From an uncultured Eubacteriales bacterium (GTDB lineage Bacteria > Bacillota > Clostridia > Oscillospirales > Oscillospiraceae): a stretch of DNA of 15,069 bases. Made by a program: the position numbers and the translations under genes. Below the pieces are notes generated by a model. That model ran no database searches, was not told the DNA's origin, and saw only the letters and a program-made list of their open reading frames with translations. The stretch is from positions 1 through 15,069 of the forward strand of contig URLO01000050.1 of NCBI GenBank assembly GCA_900548625.1, given 5' to 3'. Shown piece by piece: positions 1 through 6,537 of this stretch; position 1 is the stretch's first letter, and each line of letters begins with the position of its first letter.

Positions 1-1
1 G

Positions 2-125
2 CCTCGGACAAAATACACTACGCGATGCAAGTGTGGAATTTGTGCGCAGCCAGCGCACAAATTATGCGCGCCGCATCACGCAGCCTTTTCAAACGCGAAC
101 CAAGCCCCGCGGTTCGCGTTTGAGA
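2..125 (-). repeat. Palindromic intergenic element, copy 1
   Basis: A roughly 125-bp element that recurs in inverted orientation at 5105-5231. It contains three perfect inverted repeats: ACACT/AGTGT (15-19, 30-34), an 11-bp stem AATTTGTGCGC with its complement (37-47, 53-63), and a 13-bp stem TCAAACGCGAACC with its complement (89-101, 111-123). Stem sequences match the other copy base for base, while the loops differ (agcca here; aaaac there, read in the same sense). Read on the minus strand it lies downstream of khpA in the same sense as copy 2 lies downstream of the SLH gene. It has no convincing coding content; a short open frame through it is a by-product of the palindromes. It could be a MITE-like or REP/BIME-like sequence, or a 3'-end RNA structure. 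Confidence 0.8.
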
Positions 126-193
126 GCTTGTCAAAAAGACTTTTTTGACAAGCACAAAAGGATATGTGCCCGAAAAAAGCACATATCCTTTTG
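126..193 (-). terminator. Double hairpin terminator after khpA
   Basis: Two adjacent perfect hairpins lie downstream of khpA. On the minus strand the first is a 15-bp stem, arms 179-193 and 155-169 (plus-strand left arm CAAAAGGATATGTGC), with a 9-nt loop. The second is a 12-bp stem, arms 142-153 and 126-137 (GCTTGTCAAAAA and complement). In both, the T-run belongs to the descending arm rather than following it, so they could end transcription in either direction. They most likely close the ylxM-ffh-rpsP-khpA operon. The gene-free 194-280 stretch before khpA's stop shows nothing else recognisable. Confidence 0.6.
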
Positions 194-280
194 CAGCAGC
201 CTGAGCGGCAGCCGCCATCATTCAAATTTGGATCTACAAAACCTGTTTTATGACAGCTCCCGGATGGCGGAGCGTTCGGT

Positions 281-514
281 TCAGTCTACGATTTCGACCG
301 TGACCTTCTGCCCGGTGCGCTGGGCGACCGATTTGACAATGGTGCGGATCTCGCGGGCAATGCGGCCCTGACGGCCGATCAGCTTGCCCATGTCCTCGGG
401 TGCGACGTGCAGCTCCAGGGTGGTGCCGCCGTCTTCGCCCTCGATCTCACGGACTTCAACACGCTCGGGATCATCGACCAAACTCTTTGCCATGTAAAGC
501 AAAAGCTCTTTCAT
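281..514 (-). CDS. khpA: KhpA, KH-domain RNA-binding protein
   Basis: A 77-residue single KH-domain protein. The segment VAPEDMGKLIGRQGR (residues 38-52) holds the GxxG loop (GRQG, 47-50) that contacts single-stranded RNA, and the following helix is IAREIRTIVKSVA. Length and sequence match the KhpA/YlqC (UPF0109) family, whose members pair with KhpB and bind many RNAs, affecting cell division and envelope synthesis in Gram-positives. The start is the ATG at 514; the frame stays open further upstream but those residues overlap rpsP and do not match the family. It follows rpsP by 16 bp in the same operon, the usual clostridial position. Identification rests on motif, size and context. Confidence 0.95.
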   Translation of the reverse strand: MKELLLYMAKSLVDDPERVEVREIEGEDGGTTLELHVAPEDMGKLIGRQGRIAREIRTIVKSVAQRTGQKVTVEIVD

Positions 515-530
515 GTCGATTCTCCGGTTC

Positions 531-767
531 TTACAGGACGTTTGCCTTCTTGAGCAGGCCGCGGACGGTGTCGGTGGGCTGAGCACCGTTCTTGATCCAC
601 TGCTTTGCCTTCTCGGCGTCAACGGTCACGGCAGAGTTGTTCTGCGGATCGTAGGTGCCGATCTCCTCGATGAAGCGGCCGTCGCGCGGGAAGTGCGAGT
701 CGGCGACAACGATGCGGTAGTAGGGGTTCTTCTTAGCGCCCATTCTTCTGAGTCTGATCTTGACCAT
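531..767 (-). CDS. rpsP: 30S ribosomal protein S16
   Basis: A 78-residue protein beginning MVKIRLRRMGAKKNPYYRIV, the signature N-terminus of bacterial S16, followed by the DGRFIEEIGTYDP segment. S16 binds 16S rRNA early in 30S assembly. It is full length for the family. A GGAGG ribosome-binding site sits 9 bases before the ATG on the minus strand. The gene lies 67 bp after ffh and 16 bp before khpA, all on the minus strand. The 67-bp gap is AT-rich and shows no terminator, so cotranscription with ffh is likely. Confidence 0.98.
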   Translation of the reverse strand: MVKIRLRRMGAKKNPYYRIVVADSHFPRDGRFIEEIGTYDPQNNSAVTVDAEKAKQWIKNGAQPTDTVRGLLKKANVL

Positions 768-834
768 TTGATGTTTCCTCCAAAAAATAACTCAATCAAT
801 ATATTTCGTAAAGCGATACGCTGAAACGATGTGT

Positions 835-2190
835 TTACATGCCGGGCATGCCGGGGAAGCCGCCGAGCTTGCTCATGCGCTTCATCTTCTTGGAAGCGCC
901 GGGGCCGGAGAACTGCTTGATCATCTGATTCATCATGTCGAACTGCTTGAGCAGACGGTTGATGTCCTCGACCTTGACGCCGGAGCCTGCCGCGATGCGG
1001 CGCTTGCGGCTGTGGTTGAGAACGGCGGGGTTCTCACGCTCATACGGCGTCATCGACTGGATGATCGCCTCGGTGCGGGAGAGCGCCTTTTCATCGACCG
1101 CCGCGCCCTTGAGCGCGCCCATGTTCATGCCGGGCATCATGCCCGCGATGTCCTCCAGACTGCCCATGCCCTTGAGCTGGACAAGCTGGTCGTAGAAATC
1201 TGCGAGGGTGAATTTGTTGGTACGGAGCTTCTTTTCAAGCTCCTCCGCCTTTTTCTGGTCGAACGCCGCCTCCGCCTTTTCAATGAGCGTCAGCATGTCG
1301 CCCATGCCGAGGATGCGCGAGGCCATGCGGCCGGGATGGAACGGCTCGATCTGGTCGAGCTTTTCGCCCACGCCGATGAACTTGATGGGCTTGCCGGTCA
1401 CGGCCTTGACGGAAAGCGCCGCGCCGCCTCTTGCGTCGCCGTCGAGCTTCGAGAGGATGACGCCGTCAATGTCGAGGTAGTCGTTGAAGGTCTGCGCGGC
1501 GTTCACCGCGTCCTGACCGGTCATGGCGTCGACCACGAGCAGGATCTCGTTGGGCTTGACGGCGGCCTTGATGTTCTTCAGCTCGTCCATCAGCGCCTCG
1601 TCCACATGCAGACGGCCTGCCGTATCGAGGAAGACCATGTCGTTTCCGTGGCGGACGGCGTGCGCGATGGCGGCCTTTGCCACATCGACGGGGTTGGTCT
1701 GGCCCATTTCAAAGACCGGTACGCCGACCTGCGAGCCGACGACCTGAAGCTGCTTGATGGCGGCGGGACGGTAGATGTCACACGCGCACAGCAGTGGGTT
1801 TTTGCCCTGCTTTTTGAAAAGCCCTGCGAGCTTACCGGTGTTGGTGGTTTTGCCCGCGCCCTGAAGACCCACCATCATGACGACCGTGGGCGGCTGAGAG
1901 GCCATGCGGATCTTCTGGTTGTCGCTGCCCATCAGGGCAGTCAGCTCCTCGTTGACGATCTTGACGATCATCTGCGCGGGCGTCAGGCTTTCGAGCACAT
2001 CCGCGCCCACGGCGCGCTCGGTGACGCGCTTGATGAAGTCCTTGACGACCTTATAGCTGACGTCGGCCTCCAGAAGCGCCAGACGGATCTCGCGCATCGA
2101 TTCCTTGACGTCGGCCTCGCTCAGGCGGCCTTTGCCGCGCAGCTTTTTGAAAGCGGCGGACAGTTTTTCGGTAAGACCTTCAAATGCCAT
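835..2190 (-). CDS. ffh: Signal recognition particle protein Ffh
   Basis: A 451-residue SRP54-type GTPase that binds signal sequences on nascent chains together with the SRP RNA and hands them to FtsY at the membrane. Domain order is visible: N-domain helices (about 1-90), G-domain with the P-loop GLQGAGKTT (108-116), DTAGR (189-193) and SKLDGDARGG (247-256), then the methionine-rich M-domain (about 300-451). The SRP-RNA-binding segment SRKRRIAAGSG is at 394-404, and the C-terminus is rich in G, M and P. Length is normal. The start is an ATG preceded by AAAGGAG (about 2196-2202), which overlaps the end of ylxM; the 2-bp gap implies translational coupling. No SRP RNA gene was found in this window. 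Confidence 0.98.
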   Translation of the reverse strand: MAFEGLTEKLSAAFKKLRGKGRLSEADVKESMREIRLALLEADVSYKVVKDFIKRVTERAVGADVLESLTPAQMIVKIVNEELTALMGSDNQKIRMASQPPTVVMMVGLQGAGKTTNTGKLAGLFKKQGKNPLLCACDIYRPAAIKQLQVVGSQVGVPVFEMGQTNPVDVAKAAIAHAVRHGNDMVFLDTAGRLHVDEALMDELKNIKAAVKPNEILLVVDAMTGQDAVNAAQTFNDYLDIDGVILSKLDGDARGGAALSVKAVTGKPIKFIGVGEKLDQIEPFHPGRMASRILGMGDMLTLIEKAEAAFDQKKAEELEKKLRTNKFTLADFYDQLVQLKGMGSLEDIAGMMPGMNMGALKGAAVDEKALSRTEAIIQSMTPYERENPAVLNHSRKRRIAAGSGVKVEDINRLLKQFDMMNQMIKQFSGPGASKKMKRMSKLGGFPGMPGM

Positions 2191-2192
2191 AG

Positions 2193-2537
2193 CTACTCCT
2201 TTATTTTACCGGCGGCGGAGAGGATCCGCCGCGCCGCGTCCTCAGCGCCGGCCACGCCCTGAAGCGTCCGCGCGGCCGCGGTGATCTCATCGAGCGCCTG
2301 CTGCGTGCGGCGCGCGCGGGCAATGCAGCCGGTCTTCTCCTCCATGCGCAGGAGAACGGCCTCCGCCCGCGCCAGCGTGTCGTGCACGCCCTGACGGGTG
2401 ATGCCCGCTTCCTCGGCGATCTCGCTGAGGGAAAGGTCCTGATTGTAATACAGGTCGAAGCAGGTCTTCTGCTTCTCGGTCAGCAGCTCGCCGTAATAAT
2501 CAAACAGCAGAGTCATGGCAAACGCATCCGGTTTCAT
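2193..2537 (-). CDS. ylxM: YlxM-family helix-turn-helix protein
   Basis: A 114-residue protein of the YlxM/UPF0122 family. The N-terminal two thirds carry a sigma-70 region 4-like helix-turn-helix: LLTEKQKTCFDLYYNQDLSL (18-37) then SEIAEEAGITRQGVHDTLARA (38-58, recognition helix around ITRQGVHDTLARA). The C-terminal third is Ala-rich and helical and less conserved. YlxM is classically encoded just before ffh and has been linked to the SRP pathway in streptococci; its precise role is not settled. It is the first gene of the operon, with a GAGGAG ribosome-binding site before ATG 2537 and a consensus promoter about 50 bp upstream. Confidence 0.93.
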   Translation of the reverse strand: MKPDAFAMTLLFDYYGELLTEKQKTCFDLYYNQDLSLSEIAEEAGITRQGVHDTLARAEAVLLRMEEKTGCIARARRTQQALDEITAAARTLQGVAGAEDAARRILSAAGKIKE

Positions 2538-2583
2538 GCAGCCCCTCCTCTGCCGACAAGGCTTTTGCCTTTACAGCTTGTAT

Positions 2584-2612
2584 ACTATACACGATTTCGG
2601 GCCGTCTGTCAA
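2584..2612 (-). promoter_or_regulatory. Promoter of the ylxM-ffh-rpsP-khpA operon
   Basis: Read on the minus strand: TTGACA (2607-2612) with a 17-bp spacer and TATAGT (2584-2589), a near-perfect sigma-A promoter, about 45 bp before the ylxM start codon. The -35 box is one arm of a perfect inverted repeat (see 2606-2628), so a repressor or a DNA structure could affect it. Confidence 0.8.
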
Positions 2613-2628
2613 GAGAAAAACTTGACAG
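2606..2628. promoter_or_regulatory. Inverted repeat over the ylxM -35 box
   Basis: CTGTCAAG (2606-2613), seven A-rich bases, then CTTGACAG (2621-2628): perfect 8-bp arms. The left arm contains the -35 box of the ylxM promoter on the minus strand. The right arm gives a TTGACA on the plus strand facing the SLH gene, but no acceptable -10 sits 16-18 bp from it. It may be an operator or chance symmetry of two -35-like hexamers. Confidence 0.4.
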
Positions 2629-2679
2629 CAAATCATCGGGAAAAACGGCGGACAGGCTCGTTTTGGCAGCGTGATCGTC

Positions 2680-2708
2680 TTTACAAAATACTAAAATTAT
2701 GTTAACAT
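2680..2708 (+). promoter_or_regulatory. Possible promoter of the SLH glycosidase gene
   Basis: TTTACA (2680-2685), 17-bp spacer, TAACAT (2703-2708). This is a moderate match to the sigma-A consensus in an AT-rich stretch 40-70 bp before the start codon at 2750. A start of transcription near 2715 would leave a leader of about 35 bases containing the AAAGGAG site. Confidence 0.4.
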
Positions 2709-2749
2709 CAAAACGTGCATTTGTTTATTTTGAGCAAAGGAGTCGAACC

Positions 2750-5056
2750 ATGAAAAAAAGGATCCTACATATGCTTCCGGCGCTGGTGCTGGTCGTCTGC
2801 CTGCTGACGGGCAGCGTGTTTGCCGCGCTCGACCGGAATGTTTTCAGCGACTACATTGACCTTTCTGCCTCCACGCGGCTGTATACCGGAACGCAGCTCG
2901 TCACGTCCGGCAGAAAGCTCGCCGGCGCGCAGGAGCACTACGTCCGGTTTGACGGCGAGCGCGACGTCTGGCCGGTCGTGGCATACGGCAGCGAAATCTA
3001 CGGCGCGAGCACGATCAGCCAGATCGCGAAAAAGCTCGCGGATGACGGACTGAGCATCGTTGCGGGCGTCAATGCGTCGTTTTTTGACACAGACACCGGA
3101 ATCCCCTACGGCTTTGTGGTGTCGGAGGGCATCCTGCGCACCGCCAGCACCGACATGCCCTCCATCGGATTTTATGAGGACGGCAGCGCCGTCATCGGAA
3201 GCCCTGAGCTGGAGATCAAGCTCCGGACGCCGGACGGCGGCAGCACCGCCATTTTCTACAACAAGCGTCTGACCACGAAAAACGGCATCGGCCTGTATTC
3301 GCGTGACTATGACAGCCGGACGAAGAACACGATCCCGGCATACAACATCCTGCTCGAGCCGGTCGGACGCGACAAGGGACTGAGTCTCAGCGGCGCAATC
3401 GAGCTGCGGGTCACCGGCATCAAGGCAAACACGCCCTCGTGTACGATCCCGGACGGAAGCTACGTGCTCGCCATCGCGGAGGACAGCATCTACGCCTCGG
3501 CGCTTTCCAACATGAAGGCGCTGTCGGAGGGTGACCGCGTGACGGTCGAGACGACCTGCGACCACGCATGGGAGCTTGTACGCTATGCCTGCTCCGGCAG
3601 CGAGCTTCTGGTGGAGGACGGCGTGCCCTGTGAGGAGTTTACGCTGGATTCCGAGAAAAAGAGCGCCGCGCGGACGGCGGCCGGCATTGCCAAGGACGGC
3701 TCGCTGATCCTTTACACCGTGGACGGCGGGAAAAACTCCGCGGGCATGAATCTGGCGGAGCTGGCAGACCGCATGGCGGAGCTCGGCTGCGAGACGGCTT
3801 TGAATCTGGACGGCGGCGGCTCGACCTCGATGGGCGCGATCTACCCCGGCTATACGAGCGGCGCGACCGTGAACCAGCCGGAGGACGGCGCGCTGCGTCC
3901 GTGCGCAAACTTCATTTTCCTTGTGCGCGAGACGAAAAAGGCGGGCGATGCCGACGCGCTGTGCATCTATCCCTACGGCGTGCAGGGCGTTCTGCCCGGC
4001 GCGCAGGTCAGCATGAGCGTCAAGGCCATTGACGAGGCATATATGGCGGCGGAGCTGCCCGGAAGCGTTTTCTTTGACGCCGACGGCGGAAAGATCACCT
4101 CCAAGGGCGTTTTGACCGTGGATGAGGACGCGAGCGGGTTTGTGACCGTCAGCGCCGTCTGCGGCGATCTGAGCGCAAAGGTCAAGCTCCCCGTGCTCGA
4201 CACGATCACGGAGCTTGCCATCAAGAAGGCGGACGGCAACGCTGCGCTCACCGAGCTGACCGTTGCGGGCGGCTCGACCGTCGATCTGACGGCAGTGGCG
4301 AGCTATTACGGCTGCACCGTCGCTGCGGAGGACACCAGCTTCCGCTGGAGCATCTCCGGCGGCATCGGCTCCATCGATGACAGCGGCGTCTTCAAGGCGG
4401 CGGACACGGAGCAGAAGCTCCTTGGAAAGGTCACGGTCTCCTACGGCGATGTCACCGCGGAGGCGGAGATCGCCGTCATGCCGGCAAATCCGTTTGCCGA
4501 CATGAAAACGCACTGGTCGAAGGAATATGTCAACGAGCTGTATTTTGAGGGTGTTCTGACCGGCGCGCGCGGCGCGGACGGCAAGCTCTATTACCGCCCG
4601 AACGACTCCATGACGCGGCAGGAATTTGTCGTGGCGCTGATGCGCTATCTCGATGTGGACGTGACGCTGTATGAAAAGGCGGAGATCCCCTTTGTGGATG
4701 CGGCGTCCATCGCGAAGTGGGCGCAGAATTCGGTGAAGGCCGCCTATGTGCTCGGCTACATGAGCGGCTCGTCCTCGGGCGGAAAGCTGTATGCGAAGCC
4801 GACCTCAACGATCTCGCGGCAGGAGGCCATGGTCATCCTTGCGCGCAGCCAGAAGCTCAAGGCCGAGAACGGCAGGGCGCTCGACAAGTTCACCGACGCC
4901 TCCAAGGTCGCCGGCTGGGCCAAGCTCGAGCTTGCGGCGATGGTCGAGCGCGGCATCATCAACGGCTCGAAGGGCAAGCTCAATCCCACCGGCAATGTAA
5001 CGCGCGCCGAGGTCGCAAAGATGCTTTGCGTGATGCGTGAGAGCAAGAGAAGCTGA
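2750..5056 (+). CDS. Exported phosphodiester glycosidase with SLH domains
   Basis: A 768-residue exported protein. Residues 1-25 form a signal peptide (MKKR, hydrophobic core, cleavage near VFA-A). Residues about 60-395 form a phosphodiester-glycosidase (NAGPA/DUF2233-type) domain: AGVNASFFDTDTGIPYGF (105-122), AAGIAKDGSLILYTVDGG (310-327) and LNLDGGGSTSM (351-361), the family's most conserved block. Residues about 400-580 are beta-rich, Ig/Big-like linker domains. Three SLH modules follow (about 582-640, 645-705, 712-765; NPFADMKTHW and IPFVDAASIAKWA mark the first two), which tether proteins to cell-wall polymers. Relatives cleave glycosyl-phosphodiester bonds such as uncapping GlcNAc-1-phosphate; the substrate here is unknown, with wall polymers or capsule an inference. 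The start is ATG 2750 with AAAGGAG 7 bases upstream; a longer open frame from 2699 lacks such a site and would mask the signal peptide. It is monocistronic. Confidence 0.9.
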   Translation: MKKRILHMLPALVLVVCLLTGSVFAALDRNVFSDYIDLSASTRLYTGTQLVTSGRKLAGAQEHYVRFDGERDVWPVVAYGSEIYGASTISQIAKKLADDGLSIVAGVNASFFDTDTGIPYGFVVSEGILRTASTDMPSIGFYEDGSAVIGSPELEIKLRTPDGGSTAIFYNKRLTTKNGIGLYSRDYDSRTKNTIPAYNILLEPVGRDKGLSLSGAIELRVTGIKANTPSCTIPDGSYVLAIAEDSIYASALSNMKALSEGDRVTVETTCDHAWELVRYACSGSELLVEDGVPCEEFTLDSEKKSAARTAAGIAKDGSLILYTVDGGKNSAGMNLAELADRMAELGCETALNLDGGGSTSMGAIYPGYTSGATVNQPEDGALRPCANFIFLVRETKKAGDADALCIYPYGVQGVLPGAQVSMSVKAIDEAYMAAELPGSVFFDADGGKITSKGVLTVDEDASGFVTVSAVCGDLSAKVKLPVLDTITELAIKKADGNAALTELTVAGGSTVDLTAVASYYGCTVAAEDTSFRWSISGGIGSIDDSGVFKAADTEQKLLGKVTVSYGDVTAEAEIAVMPANPFADMKTHWSKEYVNELYFEGVLTGARGADGKLYYRPNDSMTRQEFVVALMRYLDVDVTLYEKAEIPFVDAASIAKWAQNSVKAAYVLGYMSGSSSGGKLYAKPTSTISRQEAMVILARSQKLKAENGRALDKFTDASKVAGWAKLELAAMVERGIINGSKGKLNPTGNVTRAEVAKMLCVMRESKRS

Positions 5057-5077
5057 ATCCAAATCCAATAAAAATCT

Positions 5078-5104
5078 GTGCCCCGCTGCGATGCAGCGGG
5101 GCAC
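5078..5104. repeat. Strong palindrome, left copy
   Basis: GTGCCCCGCTGC, GAT, GCAGCGGGGCAC: a 12-bp perfect stem with a 3-nt loop, starting 21 bp after the SLH gene stop. The same palindrome with longer arms lies at 5312-5344 in direct orientation. No T-run follows (next bases are TGGCTCTC), so it is a weak terminator at best and may instead stabilise the 3' end of the mRNA. Confidence 0.75.
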
Positions 5105-5231
5105 TGGCTCTCAAACGCGAACCGCAAGGCTGGGTTCGCGTTTGAAAAGGCTGCACCCGGCTGCGCGCATAATTTGTGCGCGTTTTGCGCACAAATTCCA
5201 CACTTGCCGGGCGTAGTGTGTTTTGTCCGAG
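5105..5231 (+). repeat. Palindromic intergenic element, copy 2
   Basis: Reverse-complement match of positions 2-125. Stems: TCAAACGCGAACC and complement (5111-5123, 5133-5145), AATTTGTGCGC and complement (5171-5181, 5187-5197), CACACT/AGTGTG (5199-5204, 5215-5220). Stems and flanking words such as GGCTGCA and TTTTGTCCGAGG are conserved; differences concentrate in loops and one spacer. It follows the SLH gene in the same sense that copy 1 follows khpA. It has no coding potential apart from short frames created by the palindromes. Confidence 0.8.
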
Positions 5232-5300
5232 GTACACGCCCCCGGACAAAACCGATTTACACTGTATTCGCGCCTGCGGGCGCGAACTCTACGAGGTTTT
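5220..5300. repeat. Further inverted repeats in the 302-bp gene-free stretch
   Basis: After the element, GTTTTGTCCG (5220-5229) is mirrored by CGGACAAAAC (5243-5252), and TTCGCGCC (5267-5274) by GGCGCGAA (5279-5286) around a 4-nt loop. The words CGGACAAAA and ACACT recall the outer end of the repeat element itself, so this may be a degraded, oppositely oriented fragment abutting copy 2. The gene-free stretch 5057-5358 therefore consists almost wholly of palindromes. Confidence 0.6.
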
Positions 5301-5311
5301 TGACAGACTGA

Positions 5312-5350
5312 CCAGTGCCCCGCTGCGATGCAGCGGGGCACTGGCTTTTT
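5312..5350 (+). terminator. Intrinsic terminator / right copy of palindrome
   Basis: CCAGTGCCCCGCTGC (5312-5326), GAT, and its complement (5330-5344) form a 15-bp perfect stem, followed by CTTTTT (5345-5350). It is a textbook plus-strand terminator and would stop readthrough from the SLH gene or any transcript of the repeat region. It shares 27 core bases plus TGGCT with 5078-5109. On the minus strand it lies just past the DUF896 gene but lacks a T-run in that direction. Confidence 0.75.
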
Positions 5351-5358
5351 GCAGACGG

Positions 5359-5604
5359 TCAGGGCTTTTGGGGGAAGGGGATGACGTTCTCCGGCTTTGC
5401 GTCCGTTTTTTTCTTCAGCGGGTGCTTGTGCCCCGCCATGTCCACGATGTAGGTGTTGTCAAGGTGGCCGCAGAGCGTGGATTTGATGGCGTCGATGTAC
5501 TCGCGGCGCAGAATGTCGCGCTCCGCCAGCTCCTCCTCCGTCAGTCCCTCGGTCTTGGCCTTGTGCGCCAGCTCATTGATGCGGTCGATGCGTTCCTGTT
5601 TCAT
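5359..5604 (-). CDS. DUF896 (YnzC-like) small protein
   Basis: An 81-residue protein of the DUF896/UPF0291 family (Bacillus subtilis YnzC is the reference). The hallmark is the N-terminal helical hairpin: ERIDRINELAHKAKTEGLTE then EELAERDILRREYIDAIKST, followed by a divergent tail ending in ENVIPFPQKP. Function is unknown; YnzC relatives fold as a two-helix hairpin. Two starts are possible: ATG 5604 (used here), 5 bp after the ylmH stop, or GTG 5613, overlapping the ylmH stop by 4 bases (GTGA). Neither has a clear Shine-Dalgarno, which fits translational coupling to ylmH. It is second in a two-gene minus-strand operon. Confidence 0.88.
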   Translation of the reverse strand: MKQERIDRINELAHKAKTEGLTEEELAERDILRREYIDAIKSTLCGHLDNTYIVDMAGHKHPLKKKTDAKPENVIPFPQKP

Positions 5605-5609
5605 ATGCT

Positions 5610-6395
5610 TCACACAAACCGGCTGATGACGATGCCGGTCCTTCCTTTCTTTGTTGTTCCGGAAATTTTTTCAAGACGTATTTTCCCAAGTCCGCGCACG
5701 GAGATCACGTCGCCCTCCGCGACCGGCTTGTCCGTTTTCATGCACGGCAGGTGTCCGAGCTCTGTTTTGCCGCTTTCAATATAGACCGCCGCCTTGCCGC
5801 GGCTGAGCCCGAAGCCCGAGGAGACGACGCTGTCGAGCCGGAGGGAGGCGACCGTGTCACGGATGGTCTTTACCTGCGCCTGCGGCGCGGAAAGCTCCGT
5901 CAGGGGAAGCTCGCAAAGCGTCAGCTTTGTCCGGCCGGCGGAGGTGAGGTTTTGCAGGACGTAGGGGAGGATCTCGCGCGTGACGAGGAAATCGCACCGG
6001 CCCTCGGAGACAAAAATATCGCCGACGGTCTCGCGCTTGATGCCCGCGCCCATGAGTGCGCCGAGAAAATCACGGTGGGTCAGGCGATCGTGCGCGAAAA
6101 ACTCCGCGCGGACAGCGGCGCAGGGGCCGTCACCGGAGGAAAGCCAGCTTTCGTCCAGATAGTCCGGCAGCCAGAGGCACATTTTTCGCTCCGCCTGCTC
6201 GCAGCCGCCGAAAAAATGCAGCGGCATCCCGCGCAGAAGCTGCCCGGTCAGAATCTGCTCGCGTGGGGAGAGGAACGCCGTTGCGGCGGGAATGTTCCGC
6301 TGCTCGGCGGCGGTGATGCGGTCATACACGCGCGCGAGGAGCATGGCCTCGTCCTTGTCCTGCGCCAGTTTTTCGATTTTTTCGCGTTTTTCCAT
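5610..6395 (-). CDS. ylmH: YlmH-family S4-domain RNA-binding protein
   Basis: A 261-residue YlmH protein. Residues about 1-90 contain the loosely conserved N-terminal region with NIPAATAFLSPREQ (34-47). The conserved centre has LTHRDFLGALMGAGIKRET (105-123) with VGDIFV just after. Residues about 184-245 form the S4 RNA-binding domain (LRLDSVVSSGFGLSRGKA, then GDVISVRGLGKIRLEKI), and the C-terminus KKGRTGIVISRF is typical. YlmH was long annotated as a cell-division-cluster protein and is related to ribosome-associated quality-control factors of the RqcP type; a role on stalled or dissociated 50S subunits is plausible here. It is encoded away from the ylm/div cluster, paired with a DUF896 gene. 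The start is ATG 6395 with GAGG about 8 bases upstream. Confidence 0.92.
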   Translation of the reverse strand: MEKREKIEKLAQDKDEAMLLARVYDRITAAEQRNIPAATAFLSPREQILTGQLLRGMPLHFFGGCEQAERKMCLWLPDYLDESWLSSGDGPCAAVRAEFFAHDRLTHRDFLGALMGAGIKRETVGDIFVSEGRCDFLVTREILPYVLQNLTSAGRTKLTLCELPLTELSAPQAQVKTIRDTVASLRLDSVVSSGFGLSRGKAAVYIESGKTELGHLPCMKTDKPVAEGDVISVRGLGKIRLEKISGTTKKGRTGIVISRFV

Positions 6396-6418
6396 CGGAT
6401 CGCCTCGTTTCTGCCGGT

Positions 6419-6424
6419 ATTATA
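6419..6424 (-). promoter_or_regulatory. -10 box upstream of ylmH
   Basis: A perfect TATAAT on the minus strand, 24 bp upstream of the ylmH ATG. No good -35 hexamer lies 16-18 bp further upstream (TTTATC at 17), so the promoter is only partly consensus. The rest of 6425-6537 shows no feature I can name. Confidence 0.45.
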
Positions 6425-6537
6425 CTACGGCTTTGCAAAAAGATAAAGCGTTCCTGCGAAGATGTTCTGCGCTTTTTTATGACGCGTCTGCAACGGAAAA
6501 CACAGCGGCCGGAGGCACGCCCCGCGGAGGGCGGATA

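Noticed and set aside
18..221. Small open frames within the palindromic elements (also around 5078-5341)
   Set aside because: They are produced by the inverted repeats, lack ribosome-binding sites and differ between the two copies outside the stems.
829..2262. Long plus-strand open frame (477 codons) opposite ffh
   Set aside because: It is the mirror of a highly conserved gene in GC-rich sequence, rich in His, Leu and Ala without domains; ffh is certain on the other strand.
2765..4513. 582-codon minus-strand frame opposite the SLH glycosidase gene
   Set aside because: Arg/Ala/His-rich composition typical of an antisense shadow; the plus-strand protein has a signal peptide, a catalytic domain and SLH modules.
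5078..5344. CRISPR-like array
   Set aside because: Only two copies of the palindrome, over 200 bp apart, without regular spacers or cas genes.
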